Shown piece after piece: positions 8,867 through 18,115 of a stretch of DNA of 64,000 nt; position 1 is the stretch's first letter; the number at the start of each line of letters is the position of its first letter. The stretch is taken from the NCBI RefSeq assembly GCF_041200145.1, contig NZ_CP165734.1:3410001-3474000 (forward strand). The letters are read 5' to 3'. The position numbers and the translations under genes are program-made. This DNA is from Bradyrhizobium sp. LLZ17. GTDB lineage: Bacteria > Pseudomonadota > Alphaproteobacteria > Rhizobiales > Xanthobacteraceae. The notes beneath the pieces were generated by a model. The model was not told the origin of the DNA, made no database searches, and saw only the letters and a program-made list of their open reading frames with translations.

Positions 8867-9456
8867 ATGAGGTCGAAAATTGCAGCCGGCTTGATGGCGC
8901 TCTTGCTCTCGACTACTTGGGCCTCGACGGCTGAAGCTCAGTTCGAGCCGTTGGCATTCGCGGTCTGCAAGAAGATCCCGAGCGACGCAGACAGATTGAA
9001 GTGCTTCGACAGATCGGGAAAAGGGCGAAGATCAAGAATCAACCACCGAGCCCACTCCCGTCAAAGCTAAGTGGACGTTTCGAAGGGCAAAATCCCCGAT
9101 CGATGACAGCGATCAACTCGTTGCAATGCTCTAGGGCGAAACAGGGAAACGTTGCTGATCCTAAGATCCTGGGAGAACAAATCCGTCTTTATCCCGCCCG
9201 AGCTCGTTATTTCTGGCACCGGAAACCTCTACGACCTTCTAAGCCGGGTAAACGGAGATTCAGCCGCAAGTGTTCCGGGCAGCACCAATGGAAGGGCGAT
9301 CTTTATTCCTAACGCTCAAAACTTATGGAATCGCTCCCGGACCAAGGCAAGCTGTTCATCAGAGCGACTGGTTTTCAAGGCACATCCAACGACGGCGCGT
9401 TCCTCTTAAATGACGTCACAGCCGCAAGGAACCGAACGGCAGAGACCTGTCGATGA
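8867..9456 (+). pseudogene. VasI-like secreted protein, frameshifted
   Basis: A signal peptide (AAGLMALLLSTTWASTAEA) is followed by CKKIPSDADRLKCFD, the Cys-containing start seen in VasI-like periplasmic proteins. Later frames hold KWTFRRAKSPIDDSDQLVAM, then PPELVISGTG, then GKLFIRATGFQGTSNDGAFL and VTAARNRTAETC. The order fits one protein of about 195 residues, but a stop after LVAML and further shifts break it into three frames. VasI belongs to some type VI secretion loci, although rhizobial relatives often stand alone, as here. Confidence 0.55.
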
Positions 9457-9990
9457 ACGACATGTAAGCCGAGCTCAATGAAGGCGGTTAAATGAGCTCG
9501 CTGATTTTTGAGGCGGCCTCAGGGGCGCTATTAGCTCCTATGAGCGATCTGGTCCTGTATGAAAGCAGCAAGGCGACGTCTGGCATTTAACGCAGCAACC
9601 GCTTTCGAGCTCGCCAGTCGTGCAGCATCAGCCGAATGCCGGCTGTGGAGGACCGACGTCGTTCATTGAATGGGCAAATTCCTGCGGGACAGCGCAAGGT
9701 CCGGAGCACCAAGCGCTGCTCAACCTGATCGGGACTTCGATACCAGCAAGGACACAATGATGCGGTATCCTCGGACTTTGGCGGCAGCCGCTCAGCCACC
9801 ACTGCCCAGGCAATGACGGCGAGTGCGAAAACGCCTCCCAGAGACCCCGCTCCGGATCGAGGCTTCGCGGACGGGGGCGCCCCTTCGTTATCGCCGCTCT
9901 GTCCGCATGTAAGGGCTGCGCTCTGAGACCTATTGGAGGTCGGGGGCAGCCGCAAACGGGGCGAGCGGTTGGGTCACCGCTTTGAATGGC
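9457..9990. other. Stretch without a confident gene
   Basis: A minus-strand frame at 9587-9955 contains a hydrophobic piece, GGVFALAVIAWAVVAERLPP, but the rest is Arg/Ser/Cys-rich and unconvincing. I found no other coding or RNA signal. Confidence 0.35.
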
Positions 9991-10194
9991 TCACCCGATC
10001 CGTAGATTTTCCGCCGAGTCTTTTCCGCGATTGTTCACGACGTCGAAGCTGACCTTAGCCCCCTCCGCGAGTGAGGTGAAACCGGCCTTCTCAACTGCCG
10101 AGATGTGAACAAAGACGTCCTTGCCGCCGTTGTCAGGTTGAATGAACCCGTACCCTTTCGTCGGGTTGAACCACTTCACTGTCCCCATAGCCAC
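9991..10194 (-). CDS. cspA: Cold shock protein, CspA family
   Basis: The 67-residue product is a single OB-fold cold shock domain, full length for the family. RNP1 (KGYGFI) and RNP2 (VFVHIS) are both present, with the start MGTVKWFN and the end KGDSAEN-like ([11 protein letters not shown]). Such proteins bind single-stranded RNA/DNA and melt RNA structure. The start is a GTG at 10194 supported by GGAG seven bases upstream; an ATG lies two codons later. Upstream is AT-rich sequence (CCATTTTTCAAAAAACC on the plus strand), as often found in csp leaders. The gene appears single and intact. Confidence 0.93.
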   Translation of the reverse strand: MAMGTVKWFNPTKGYGFIQPDNGGKDVFVHISAVEKAGFTSLAEGAKVSFDVVNNRGKDSAENLRIG

Positions 10195-10292
10195 GTAACG
10201 TCTCCATTTTTCAAAAAACCAAAACTACTGCGGGAATTCCGACAAAAGAAAGGCTGGTCGCGAGGCGCGCGGGCCGATAACGGCACGCTGAT

Positions 10293-10535
10293 TTAGTCGG
10301 CATGCCCCCAGTCAAGTAGATCCAAATAGCAGATCTGAAGTGTGAGCGGCTGCTTGGAGCCGTCTAAGAGCACACGTACCCTGTTGCCGGTGGAGCCTAG
10401 CGCAAGGACAACGCCGAGCTTGCCGGATAATGTTCGACCAGCCGACTCAGCCAACATGATACAACAACCCGGTGCCACCCTATCCATGATGAGGGACAAT
10501 TCTGAAAAGGGCGGACAAAACTTGTGGTCGGACAT
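10293..10535 (-). CDS. Small hypothetical protein, SH3/KOW-like barrel possible
   Basis: Read from the Met at 10535 the product has about 80 residues: an N-terminal part followed by ESAGRTLSGKLGVVLALGST and RVRVLLDGSKQPLTLQICYL. The alternation of G(K/R)xGxV, VRVLLDG and TLHxxYLxL resembles small KOW/SH3-like proteins common in Bradyrhizobium. No catalytic residues are visible. The frame is open further upstream to 10595, so the start is uncertain. It could be a real but uncharacterised gene. Confidence 0.4.
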   Translation of the reverse strand: MSDHKFCPPFSELSLIMDRVAPGCCIMLAESAGRTLSGKLGVVLALGSTGNRVRVLLDGSKQPLTLQICYLDLLDWGHAD

Positions 10536-10937
10536 GCAGGCGAAAATATCGTAAAATCGGCACAAGGAAAAGCCGCGCAGGCTCGGTAAGGACACAAATG
10601 TAATAACGATGCTGCCTCGGATCGAGTATCCTCATTGGTTGATGTTGGCGGGACCCATGTTTGTGCTGCCAGGAATGGCCGGATGGGCGGTTCAATGAAG
10701 CCGACAACCGGCCCGCGCTGACGCGGGGGGCCCTGAGCGCCTCCGCTGCGGCAGATAGCAGAGCTCAATGGACGTACTCATGATTTCCCCCGTATTTGAC
10801 AGATGTTGGCGGATCAGCGGCCCAAAGAAAGCACGTGCGCCGGATCCGCTCACTGATCAGCATTTGCAGTATATGCAAGCAACTTTTCTTTTAATGCAAC
10901 CACCGAGAGTCGGAACATCGTAACGCTTGCGGGCCGA
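10536..10937. other. Stretch without a recognised gene
   Basis: Only low-complexity Arg/Pro-rich frames are open here. No family resemblance was found. Confidence 0.4.
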
Positions 10938-11141
10938 TTATCTGAGAGCCGCTGGATGCCGATTTTGAATCCGGACTATCCAATTGCTGTCGCCTTCCCG
11001 GCGTGCTCTGAACAGATCGACGCAGTTCCTCGAACAAAGGGGAGTTCGCCACGACTAGTGGCGGATGAGACCGAGCCTGCCCCCACACAGAGCGCAACGC
11101 GCCGCTCCGTTCTTTCGACGATTTTCCGAGTATCGGGGCAT
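10938..11141 (-). pseudogene. Short Cys-rich (zinc-finger-like) protein interrupted by an internal TAG
   Basis: A strong ribosome site (GAGGAGG) precedes the ATG at 11141. The frame reads MPRYSENRRKNGAARCALCG, then GRLGLIRH, then TAG, and continues in the same frame as SWRTPLCSRNCVDLFRARRE to a TAA at 10938. The four cysteines (CxxC and CxxxC) and the R(H)Y(S)WR sequence match a short rhizobial protein I recall, in which Tyr stands where the stop is. One nonsense change therefore splits an otherwise complete gene of about 67 codons. The family probably binds zinc; its role is unknown. Confidence 0.55.
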
Positions 11142-11820
11142 TGTTGGCTCCTCCTCTTTCTCGTAGCTGCTCGTCACGTATCTTTTTGCTGTACGTCGAT
11201 AGCTATTGATGGGCGCTGTGGCATATCTGTCCTCATCGACTGCCGCTCTTGAAGAGCTCGAAATCAAGTGCTGCAATTGCCCAGCTTCGGTCCGGCAGGG
11301 CCTCGTTTCAATACGTCAGACAATGTCACGGCCTCACCGGCCCAGCCTGAGGAGTGCAAGCAGCCGTGCTTGGGTTGGCAGGTTTAATTTCCCATCTATT
11401 TTCACCCGGGACCCAGAGCGGCAGCAATGCTGCAGCGGGTGACTTGAGGACGATCTAGATCAGCGCTTTCAGATACTCAGGCCGCCTTCGGGCGACCTCC
11501 TTGCGTGAGTGCGGCAATACTTGTCATCAAATATAGAACGATGACTGCCCGCATTTAAGAAGGATCGGGAGGCGTGACATTGACTATCAGCTTCTCGGCA
11601 GCGAGCAGCAACAACGTCAGCTTGTCTTGCTAAGCGCGAGTTGGCGCAGTTACTTGAAGCGGCCGAACAACCATGTCCTGGGCTGGTTGAGAAAGGCCGT
11701 GGCGCTCGACCGCCTGGTCGCAAGCGGCCTCGACCCGGCTCATAATGACCCGACTCATAATAAACGCGAGACGCTAGAAAATGGGTCGTCTTCACGAGGG
11801 GCACTTTAATTCTGCAAAAA
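11142..11820. other. Stretch without a confident gene
   Basis: No gene is recognised here. Two sequences resembling tts boxes (TtsI sites) occur at 11586-11602 and 11616-11634, treated under findings. Confidence 0.35.
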
Positions 11821-12112
11821 AGCCGGCCTCGGGGATGACTCTTGGGGCCGGAACTTATGGTCTTCTCTCTCCCAGAGACCGGCAGAGGCCAAGAAGGAAG
11901 CACAAGCAGCGGGCATCGCACACGCCAAGGCGAACCTCGTTCGACTATCTTGGCCGCAAGCCGAGCTTCACGCGTGACCAGCTACAGACCGTCCGCAACA
12001 TGCTTGAGCTTGAGGCAGGCACCAGCGCCATACCGGGCTGAGCCGTCAAGCGGCGCTCCGTATCAAGGCTGACCGTGTGGCGCCGATGGGAGCCGCTGAA
12101 CGGCACGCAAGC
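11821..12112 (+). pseudogene. Serine recombinase (resolvase) C-terminal fragment
   Basis: The plus strand reads YLGRKPSFTRDQLQTVRNML in one frame and, after a shift near 12040, LSRQAALRIKADRVAPMGAA. This is the linker and helix-turn-helix end of rhizobial resolvases (GRKPSFTR.Q...VR.ML....G.S.IA...GLSRQ.V.RIK.D). The catalytic N-terminal domain is absent here. A resolvase N-terminus without this end occurs at 43.3 kb, but the two need not come from one element. Confidence 0.6.
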
Positions 12113-12210
12113 TGAGCTAGCGCCACACCCTGCGCCCCAGACGACGAGGTTGGAGAGATGCTTAGAAGGTCACCGCAATTCCGTAATCATCCGATCAGCC
12201 ATCGACCTTT

Positions 12211-12420
12211 GTGGATATCGAACTTCACCAAACCCTCGTCTCGCATTTTCAAGAGGAGGGACTGGCAAGCTTCCTGATTCATGATATTGGCGCGTTTCAT
12301 GACCTCGTACAGTTTGAGCGGTTTCTCTCGGAGCGCCGTCAAGATATTTTCTCGATCATTCAGCACGACGAAACTCCTACCATTACAAGCGCGCTAAATT
12401 ACAGAGAGTACGACAGCTGA
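12211..12420 (+). CDS. Small hypothetical protein, mostly helical
   Basis: From the GTG at 12211 a 69-residue frame reads VDIELHQTLVSHFQEEGLAS, then FLIHDIGAFHDLVQFERFLS and ERRQDIFSIIQHDE. Composition is ordinary for protein and predicts two or three helices. No motif, signal or membrane segment is visible and I do not recognise the family. Its end overlaps the end of the convergent small gene on the other strand by about 22 bases. Confidence 0.35.
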   Translation: MDIELHQTLVSHFQEEGLASFLIHDIGAFHDLVQFERFLSERRQDIFSIIQHDETPTITSALNYREYDS

Positions 12421-12608
12421 TCTTCCGCCACGATTATCTCGATATTCTCGGACGTGGTTTTGATGCGATATCTAAGACGTCCGTCTGCCTCGATGGGCAT
12501 ACATTGAATTATGGTGTAAATCACCCGGTGGACCACTTGCTCCACGCCTTGTGGACCTTGGGGCCGATAGCGAACCTCCTCATTCAACCTATAGGGATAA
12601 TGACGCAC
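12399..12608 (-). CDS. Small conserved rhizobial protein of unknown function
   Basis: The frame reads VRHYPYRLNEEVRYRP, then GVEQVVHRVIYTIIQCMPIE, then GRLRYRIKTTSENIEIIVAE. I recall small Bradyrhizobium proteins with this pattern (Y.V....P.E.DGR.RYRIK...EN.ER(I/V)V.E), possibly a short beta-barrel. The start is uncertain: GTG at 12608, TTG at 12650, or an out-of-frame ATG at 12655 that has the best ribosome site (GGAGGG). That mismatch hints at a frameshift near the 5' end. Confidence 0.5.
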   Translation of the reverse strand: MRHYPYRLNEEVRYRPQGPQGVEQVVHRVIYTIIQCMPIEADGRLRYRIKTTSENIEIIVAEDQLSYSL

Positions 12609-12719
12609 AATGATTTCGGCTGCTCTAGCGTGGAACGTGCTATGATGCAATGCATCGATTTGCCCTCCGGAGAGCGTTACGCGTCCGCGCCTCGCGATCG
12701 CAGGAGCGCAACGGAGAGG

Positions 12720-13215
12720 TCTGCCGTTAACGGCGGCAAGCGCCGAGCCAATCTTCAAGGCGCCGATCATGATAGAAAGTTCCAAGGAGCGATCACGCCG
12801 AGCGGCTCGCCGCGAACGAGACGGAGCACATCGCGCGAGGTGGCGCGATCTCGCCATAGATCTTGTTGATCGCCTCCGCGTAGTAGCGGATGGTCGCCAC
12901 CGCCACAGCGGCTCGGCCTTGTACGCCATCCCGATCTCGATGCCGTTGTCGCGTACGCCGAGCACGGCAAGCTCGAGCGCATGACGCGCGACGAGCTCGG
13001 CGGCGCAACAGCACCTTCTTGCGTTCCGCGGGCGCGGCGCGCGACCATGCTCCCTTGTCGCAGGCTCTTCGCGCACCTGTACCGCGCGTCTATATCGGCG
13101 ACACCGCCATCGGCGATCGGGTCAGCAGCTTGCCGTCGATGGGAGAGATGACGTCGAGCCGCGCGCCGCCTGCGCCCTCGACCGCGGCGCCTGCAATGAA
13201 GTGCTGCCGCGGAGA
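12720..13215 (-). pseudogene. Aldehyde dehydrogenase N-terminal part, multiply frameshifted
   Basis: Pieces in three minus-strand frames assemble into the first third of an NAD(P)-dependent aldehyde dehydrogenase: HFIAGAAVEGAGGARLDVIS, then PIADGGVADIDARYR, then ELAVLGVRDNGIEIGMAYKA, then VATIRYYAEAINKIYGEIAP, then REPLGVIAPWNFLS, then MIGALKIGSALAA. The order and the P-W-N-F motif before the cofactor site are typical. The catalytic Cys and Glu region is absent. It lies divergent from the Tm-1 gene and may once have belonged to the same catabolic locus. Confidence 0.7.
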
Positions 13216-13461
13216 GATGGCTGCGGATCGCCGCGCGTTGATGTCGGATTGCAACATGAGAACGCCCGGAGCGAAACGTTGGATCGGCGGCTGCGCCGCC
13301 GACCGCGATTATGCGCTTCATACAGCCTCGATGCGACATTTCTCACAAATCCACCGATAGGTGGATATCATGCATCGCAGCAAATCCATAACGTTGCGGC
13401 AACATTCATCTGCGCTCGGACATGGGCCGTTGCGCGTCCGTTCGCTGACACCGGTCTTCCA

Positions 13462-14727
13462 ATGACCAACAGATCACGCCCTCGCATCTTGCTGATCGGC
13501 ACGGGCGACACTAAGTCGGACGAGCTCCTGTTCATGCAGCGCTGCATTGCGGGCGCCGGCGGCGAGACCGTCTTGATGGACGTCAGCGTCCTCGGCGATC
13601 CCCCTTACAAGGCAGCGCACGACAAGCACGCGGTTGCCGCCGCCGCCGACACGACGATCGCTGCCGTGATCGCGAGCGGCGACGAGAATTCGTCGATGAC
13701 CTTGATGGCGCACGGCGCCGCCCGGCTGACGCGGCAACTCTGCGACGACGGCCGGATCGACGCCATGATCGCGATCGGCGGCACCATGGGCACCGACCTC
13801 GCGCTCGAGGTCGCGCTCGCCCTGCCGCTCGGCTTTCCAAAGCTGATCGTGTCGACCATCGCCTTTTCTCATCTGATTCCCCCCGAGCGCATCGCCGCCG
13901 ATCTGATGATGATCCTGTGGGCCGGCGGCCTCTACGGCCTCAACGGCACCTGCACGGCGGTGCTGTCGCAGGCCTGCGGCGCGATCGTCGGCGCGGCCCG
14001 CGGCGCCATCAGGCTGCGGCCCGAGGGCCCGATCGTAGCGCTGACCTCGCTCGGTAAGAGCTGCCTCAGCTACATGGTCGAGCTGAAGCCGCAGCTCGAG
14101 GCTCGCGGCTATGAGGTCGTGGTGTTCCACACCACCGGCATGGGCGGCCGTGCGATGGGATCGATCGCAGCGCAAGGCGGATTTGTCGCGGTGCTCGACC
14201 TCAGCCTTCAGGAGGTCGCCAACCAGGTGATGGGTTCGGTGGTAAACTCCGGCTCGGACCGTCTGATGAATGCAGGCCGGAACGGCATTCCGCAAATTGT
14301 GGCGCCCGGCGCCATCGACATGGTGGACTTTCCCGCCTGGCTGCCGGTGCCGACGGAACTCGCCGATCGTCCGTTCCATGCGCATAACCGCCTGCTTGCG
14401 TCCGCGAGCTCCGGTGCCGTCGATCGCCGACGGATCGCGCGCGCCATTGCCGCGAAGCTTGCGGAGGCGACGGCGCCAGTAGCTTTCGTCCTTCCGTTCG
14501 GCGGCATCCAGCGATGGGATCAGGACCGCGAGACGCTGTACGATCCCGAAGGCCTCAGCGCCTTTGTCACGGAAATGCGTGCGGCGATCCGCCCGCCAAT
14601 CGAGCTTCACGTGATCAAGAACCACATCAATCACCCGGGCTTCGTCGCGAAGATCCTGGCGATCTTCGACCGCTGGGTGGCACACGGCATCGTTCCAGCC
14701 GGCAAAGTTCCAGCGGAGCAGACATGA
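13462..14727 (+). CDS. Tm-1-like ATP-binding / UPF0261 family protein
   Basis: The 421-residue product matches the UPF0261/Tm-1 family. It starts PRILLIGTGDTKSDELLFM, has the Gly-rich IAIGGTMGTDLALEVALALP, and later VVFHTTGMGGRAMG and GAIDMVDFPAW. The N-terminal half resembles the ATP-binding domain of the plant Tm-1 resistance protein. The bacterial members are uncharacterised and often sit beside a PEP-hydrolase-like TIM-barrel gene, not seen here. The ATG at 13462 gives the family start. The next gene overlaps its stop by four bases (ATGA), so the two were co-translated. Confidence 0.85.
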   Translation: MTNRSRPRILLIGTGDTKSDELLFMQRCIAGAGGETVLMDVSVLGDPPYKAAHDKHAVAAAADTTIAAVIASGDENSSMTLMAHGAARLTRQLCDDGRIDAMIAIGGTMGTDLALEVALALPLGFPKLIVSTIAFSHLIPPERIAADLMMILWAGGLYGLNGTCTAVLSQACGAIVGAARGAIRLRPEGPIVALTSLGKSCLSYMVELKPQLEARGYEVVVFHTTGMGGRAMGSIAAQGGFVAVLDLSLQEVANQVMGSVVNSGSDRLMNAGRNGIPQIVAPGAIDMVDFPAWLPVPTELADRPFHAHNRLLASASSGAVDRRRIARAIAAKLAEATAPVAFVLPFGGIQRWDQDRETLYDPEGLSAFVTEMRAAIRPPIELHVIKNHINHPGFVAKILAIFDRWVAHGIVPAGKVPAEQT

Positions 14728-15405
14728 GCATATCCGCGCCAAGGGCGCTGGTGCTGGATTTCGGCGAGGTGATCTTAAAAACCTTGTTCGAAACGCATGA
14801 TGCGGAAGCCGCGCGGCGTTGCCAAGGGAGCACTGACTTGGCGCTGGCCATCGCGGAGGACACCGATCCGCTCTGGTCGGCGATGCAGCGCCGAGAATTG
14901 TCCGAGCGCGACCATTGGCTGAGTCGCAGCCGGGAGGTCGGCAGCTCATCGGCGAGGACCGGGGGGATAGGCAGACCTTCGTCCGTCGGGCGCGCGGCGC
15001 TGATCCGATGCTCATCATCCGCCTCGAAGCCGGGCGCCATCCGGATCGCGCGAGCAGCCGGCGGCAAGGTCGCCATTCTCTCCAACCAGCCTCGACCTCT
15101 TCTAAGGCGCGGAGTTTCGGCGCAAGCGGCCGCTGCTCGGGCATTCGAGAGCATCGTCGAGGCCACGCATACCGACATCCTGAAGCCCGCCCCCCAACGC
15201 CGATGGCGCCGTGTGCGATGCCCTCGAGCTCGCGCCGCAGGCCTGCGTGTTCGTCGACGACCAGGAACGCGACATCAAGGGTGCGATCGCCTGCGGCCTC
15301 TCGACCGTCTGGTTCGATGTTCGACATCCCCAGAACTCTTCCCGGCAGGCACTCCACATGCTCGGCCTTGCCTTTCGACAGCGGAGCCATCCATGCCCGA
15401 AATCA
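14724..15405 (+). pseudogene. HAD-family hydrolase, frameshifted
   Basis: From the ATG at 14724 the protein starts PRALVLDFGEVILKTLFETH. This is HAD motif I in the DxG(E/G)V form typical of haloacid dehalogenase-like phosphatases (nucleophile Asp present). The middle is scattered over two other frames (GGKVAILSNQP is motif II, with Ser-Asn; TDILKPAP holds the motif III Lys). The end ACVFVDDQERDIKGAIACGL carries the motif IV Asp pair. At least three frameshifts make it a pseudogene. It sits between the Tm-1 gene and the aminotransferase as part of one operon. Confidence 0.7.
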
Positions 15406-16742
15406 ATTTTCTCATCGAGAACAATGCCCGCCGGATCTGGCATCCGATGGCGCATCCCAAAGACATGCAGGACCATCCGCCGCGGATCATCATGAAGGGC
15501 GAGGGCATCCACGTCACCGACATCGAAGGCAAGACCGTGCTGGACGCGGTCGGGGGGCTCTGGAATGTGACGCTCGGTTACAGCTGCGATCCGATTAAGA
15601 AGGCGATCGCCGACCAGCTCAAGGAGTTGCCCTATTATTCCGGCTTTCGCGGCGTCTCGACGGGACCCGCGATCGAGCTCGCCTATGAGCTCACCGAATG
15701 GTTCAAGCCGGAGGGCATGGTGCGCGCGTTCTTCACCTCGGGTGGATCCGATTCCGTCGAGACCGCGTTGCGACTCGCACGGCAATATTGGAAGATCAAG
15801 GGCCAGCGCGACCGCACCAAATTCCTGGCACTGAAGAAGGGCTATCACGGCACGCATTTCGGCGGCGCATCCGTCAACGGCAATGCCAATTTCCGCCGCA
15901 ACTACGAGCCGCTGCTGCCGGGCGTCTACCACATCCCCTCGCCCTGGACTTACCGCAATCCCTTCAACGAGACCGACCCTGCGAAGCTCGCGCAGCTCTG
16001 CGCCAATGCGCTCCTCGACGAGATCGAATTCCAGGGCGCCGACACCATCGCCGCCTTCATCATGGAGCCGGTGCTCGGTGCCGGCGGCGTCATCGTGCCG
16101 CATTTGAGTTTCATGGGACTGGTGCGCGAGATCTGCGACCGCTACGGCATCCTCCTGATCTCGGACGAGGTCGTCACCGGCTTCGGCCGCACCGGGGCAT
16201 GGTGCGGCGCGCGGCTCTGGAACGTCAAGCCGGACATGATGACAATCGCCAAGGCCGTCACATCGGGCTATTTCCCGCTGGGCGCCACGATGATCGGCGA
16301 TAAAATCGCCGAGGCGTTCGAGAGCGACGAGACGAGCTTCGGCTCGATCGGCCATGGCTACACGTATTCCGGCCATCCGGTCGGTTGCGCGGCCGGTATC
16401 GCGGCGGTTGCCGAAACAAAGCGGCTTAAGCTCGACGCCAGGGCCGAGGCCTACGGCGCCATCATCGACGAGGCGCTCGCGGCTCTCAAGCAAAAGCACG
16501 AGATCGTCGGCGACGTGCGTGGCAAGGGCTTGATGGCCGCGCTCGAGCTGGTCGCCGACCGCGGCAGCAAGAAGGCGCTCGACAAGAAGCGCGTCGGAAA
16601 GATCGCCGATGCGATCTACGATGCCGGCGTGGTGGTTCGCGTCTCCGGCAGCAATATTATCCTCTCTCCGCCGTTGATTATTACGGCCGAGGACGCCAGG
16701 ACGATCGCTCACGCGATCGACCACGGCCTTGCGACTGGTTGA
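15393..16742 (+). CDS. Class III (omega-amino acid) aminotransferase
   Basis: The 449-residue product is a full-length fold-type I PLP enzyme of class III. Early residues RIWHPMAHPKDM and GLWNVTLGY are typical of omega-amino acid:pyruvate transaminases. FFTSGGSDSVETALRLARQY holds the phosphate-binding Gly-Ser, ILLISDEVVTGFGRTG carries the cofactor Asp, and MMTIAKAVTSGYFPLGA carries the Schiff-base Lys. It would move an amino group from an omega-amino acid or amine to a keto acid in the cytoplasm. The ATG at 15393 fits the family start. The open frame continues unbroken upstream through the HAD relic, which is not part of the enzyme. Confidence 0.9.
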   Translation: MPEINFLIENNARRIWHPMAHPKDMQDHPPRIIMKGEGIHVTDIEGKTVLDAVGGLWNVTLGYSCDPIKKAIADQLKELPYYSGFRGVSTGPAIELAYELTEWFKPEGMVRAFFTSGGSDSVETALRLARQYWKIKGQRDRTKFLALKKGYHGTHFGGASVNGNANFRRNYEPLLPGVYHIPSPWTYRNPFNETDPAKLAQLCANALLDEIEFQGADTIAAFIMEPVLGAGGVIVPHLSFMGLVREICDRYGILLISDEVVTGFGRTGAWCGARLWNVKPDMMTIAKAVTSGYFPLGATMIGDKIAEAFESDETSFGSIGHGYTYSGHPVGCAAGIAAVAETKRLKLDARAEAYGAIIDEALAALKQKHEIVGDVRGKGLMAALELVADRGSKKALDKKRVGKIADAIYDAGVVVRVSGSNIILSPPLIITAEDARTIAHAIDHGLATG

Positions 16743-16760
16743 TGAAGGCAAGCGTGGCCG

Positions 16761-17429
16761 CTAATTCGGCCGCACCATCAGCGCCACCACCGCGGAGCGC
16801 GTCTCCACGCCGAGCTTTTGAAAGATGTGGATGAGGTGCGTCTTGACGGTCGCCTGGCCGATCTTAAGGCACTCGCCGATCTCGCAATTGGTGCGGCCGC
16901 AGCACAACAGCCGTACCACGTCCATCTCGCGGCTGGTCAGCCCATAGCGCTGCCCGTCCTCGGACGCGGCGGCGCGGCCGACCAGGTTGAACTGGAGGTA
17001 CTGGTGGATCTTCTCGGCGATGGTCACGGCGCGCTCCGGGATCCTCGCCTCCCTATCCCATACGACGCTCATCCCGGCGACGATTTGGTCGTCGCGCCGG
17101 AAGAAGAAATCGAGGATGTCGACGATGCCGCATTGGTCGATGAACGAGCGGTAGAGCGCTGTCTCGCCTGTTTGCTGGCCGGCCATCGTCTTACTGAGGC
17201 GCGCCACCGCAAGGTCACCCGCATGAGTCGGATGCTGCGGGTCGAAGGCACTCATGCCCTCGAGATACTGTAGATGAAACGGCTCCGGAATGCGCGCCAG
17301 GAGGAAGCGCCGGAGGTTGTAGCCCTCGTCGACTTCGTAAAATGCCGTCGCCGAGCCCTCCAGCATGGACTGGGCAAAATGCACGGCTTCGGTCGTTACG
17401 GCCTCCGAGCGGCCCATGAGCATCAGCAT
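16761..17429 (-). CDS. LuxR-family transcriptional regulator
   Basis: The 222-residue product ends in a GerE/LuxR helix-turn-helix at about residues 160-220 (YGLTSREMDVVRLLCCGRTN, then IGQATVKTHLIHIFQKLGVE). The N-terminal 155 residues match no receiver domain; they could be a GAF/PAS-like or other ligand pocket. It converges on the aminotransferase gene with 18 bases between the stops, so it likely controls the neighbouring Tm-1/HAD/aminotransferase operon. The start is uncertain among the nearby Mets at 17429, 17423 and 17417. Confidence 0.85.
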   Translation of the reverse strand: MLMLMGRSEAVTTEAVHFAQSMLEGSATAFYEVDEGYNLRRFLLARIPEPFHLQYLEGMSAFDPQHPTHAGDLAVARLSKTMAGQQTGETALYRSFIDQCGIVDILDFFFRRDDQIVAGMSVVWDREARIPERAVTIAEKIHQYLQFNLVGRAAASEDGQRYGLTSREMDVVRLLCCGRTNCEIGECLKIGQATVKTHLIHIFQKLGVETRSAVVALMVRPN

Positions 17430-17929
17430 GGCCTAGTTTCCTCGATTCCACTCCATTCGGGACATCTGGTGCGTCCTCGCGCGGGCGACGCCGGGAGAGG
17501 CACGGCACGTACTTAAGCAACTTGCGGGCCATCGGTTTAGGTTGCCGCCGAGCCGAGGTCCGAACCTGGTCTGCGCCTCGATCGATTGACTGGACAGCGA
17601 CACCGGCACGTTCGCCGCAACCGATTCGATCCTCGCACGGATTGCCGGCCTACGCGACCGGTTATTGCCGAACGCACAAGCCGCATCACATCGTGACGCC
17701 CTGCATTGATGAATTCACATCGCGCGACGTTGTACAATGCGGGCAGCATCGATCTACTCGATCTAACCGCGATGCTTAAATTCGCACGCCAACCTAGCGG
17801 GACCATTCCGACCGGTCCGATGGTCATGCTCATCAAAGCGGAAAGCGCGACTATGGCACCTCGGTGACATTCGACGAGCGCCTGCTCGCTTGCAGTGCCG
17901 GGGCGGGATCGCTTGGATTGGCATCCGAT
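17430..17929. other. Stretch without a recognised gene
   Basis: Open frames are Arg/Ser-rich and lack motifs. I see no intact gene. Confidence 0.4.
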
Positions 17930-18115
17930 GAGTGGCTCATCCATGCCAGCTCGGGCAGCCCGATCGGCAAGGCGGCGGTGACGATCGGCGGCAACCGATC
18001 GGCGCCCCGGCCTGGGAGCCGCGTCCCACAGGAGCAATAAGGCGATGACCACCGGGAGCGTCGTCCGAGCCAGCCAATTGCCAGCTTGCGGAACGAAGCG
18101 GGCTGAGGAATGGCG
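17930..18115 (-). pseudogene. Second ABC transporter permease N-terminal fragment
   Basis: Minus-strand frames read NWLARTTLPVVIALLLLWDA and, after a shift, RLPPIVTAALPIGLPELAWM. A first hydrophobic helix ending in LLLLW(D/E)A followed by LPPxxxxxP is the start of BPD-type permeases for sulfonate/taurine/nitrate uptake. Only about 60 codons survive. It is distinct from the permease relic at 6.5-6.9 kb. Confidence 0.5.

Noticed and set aside
13474..15390. A 638-codon open frame on the minus strand
   Set aside because: It lies antisense to the Tm-1 gene and the HAD relic, where high G+C leaves the opposite strand open. It has Arg/His/Asp-rich composition and no motif.
14514..16742. A HAD-aminotransferase fusion protein suggested by one continuous open frame
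   Set aside because: The HAD motifs lie in several frames, the aminotransferase has its own family start at 15393, and the in-frame upstream reading lacks HAD structure throughout.
15102..16751. A 549-codon minus-strand open frame
   Set aside because: It is antisense to the class III aminotransferase, which shows all its active-site motifs on the plus strand.
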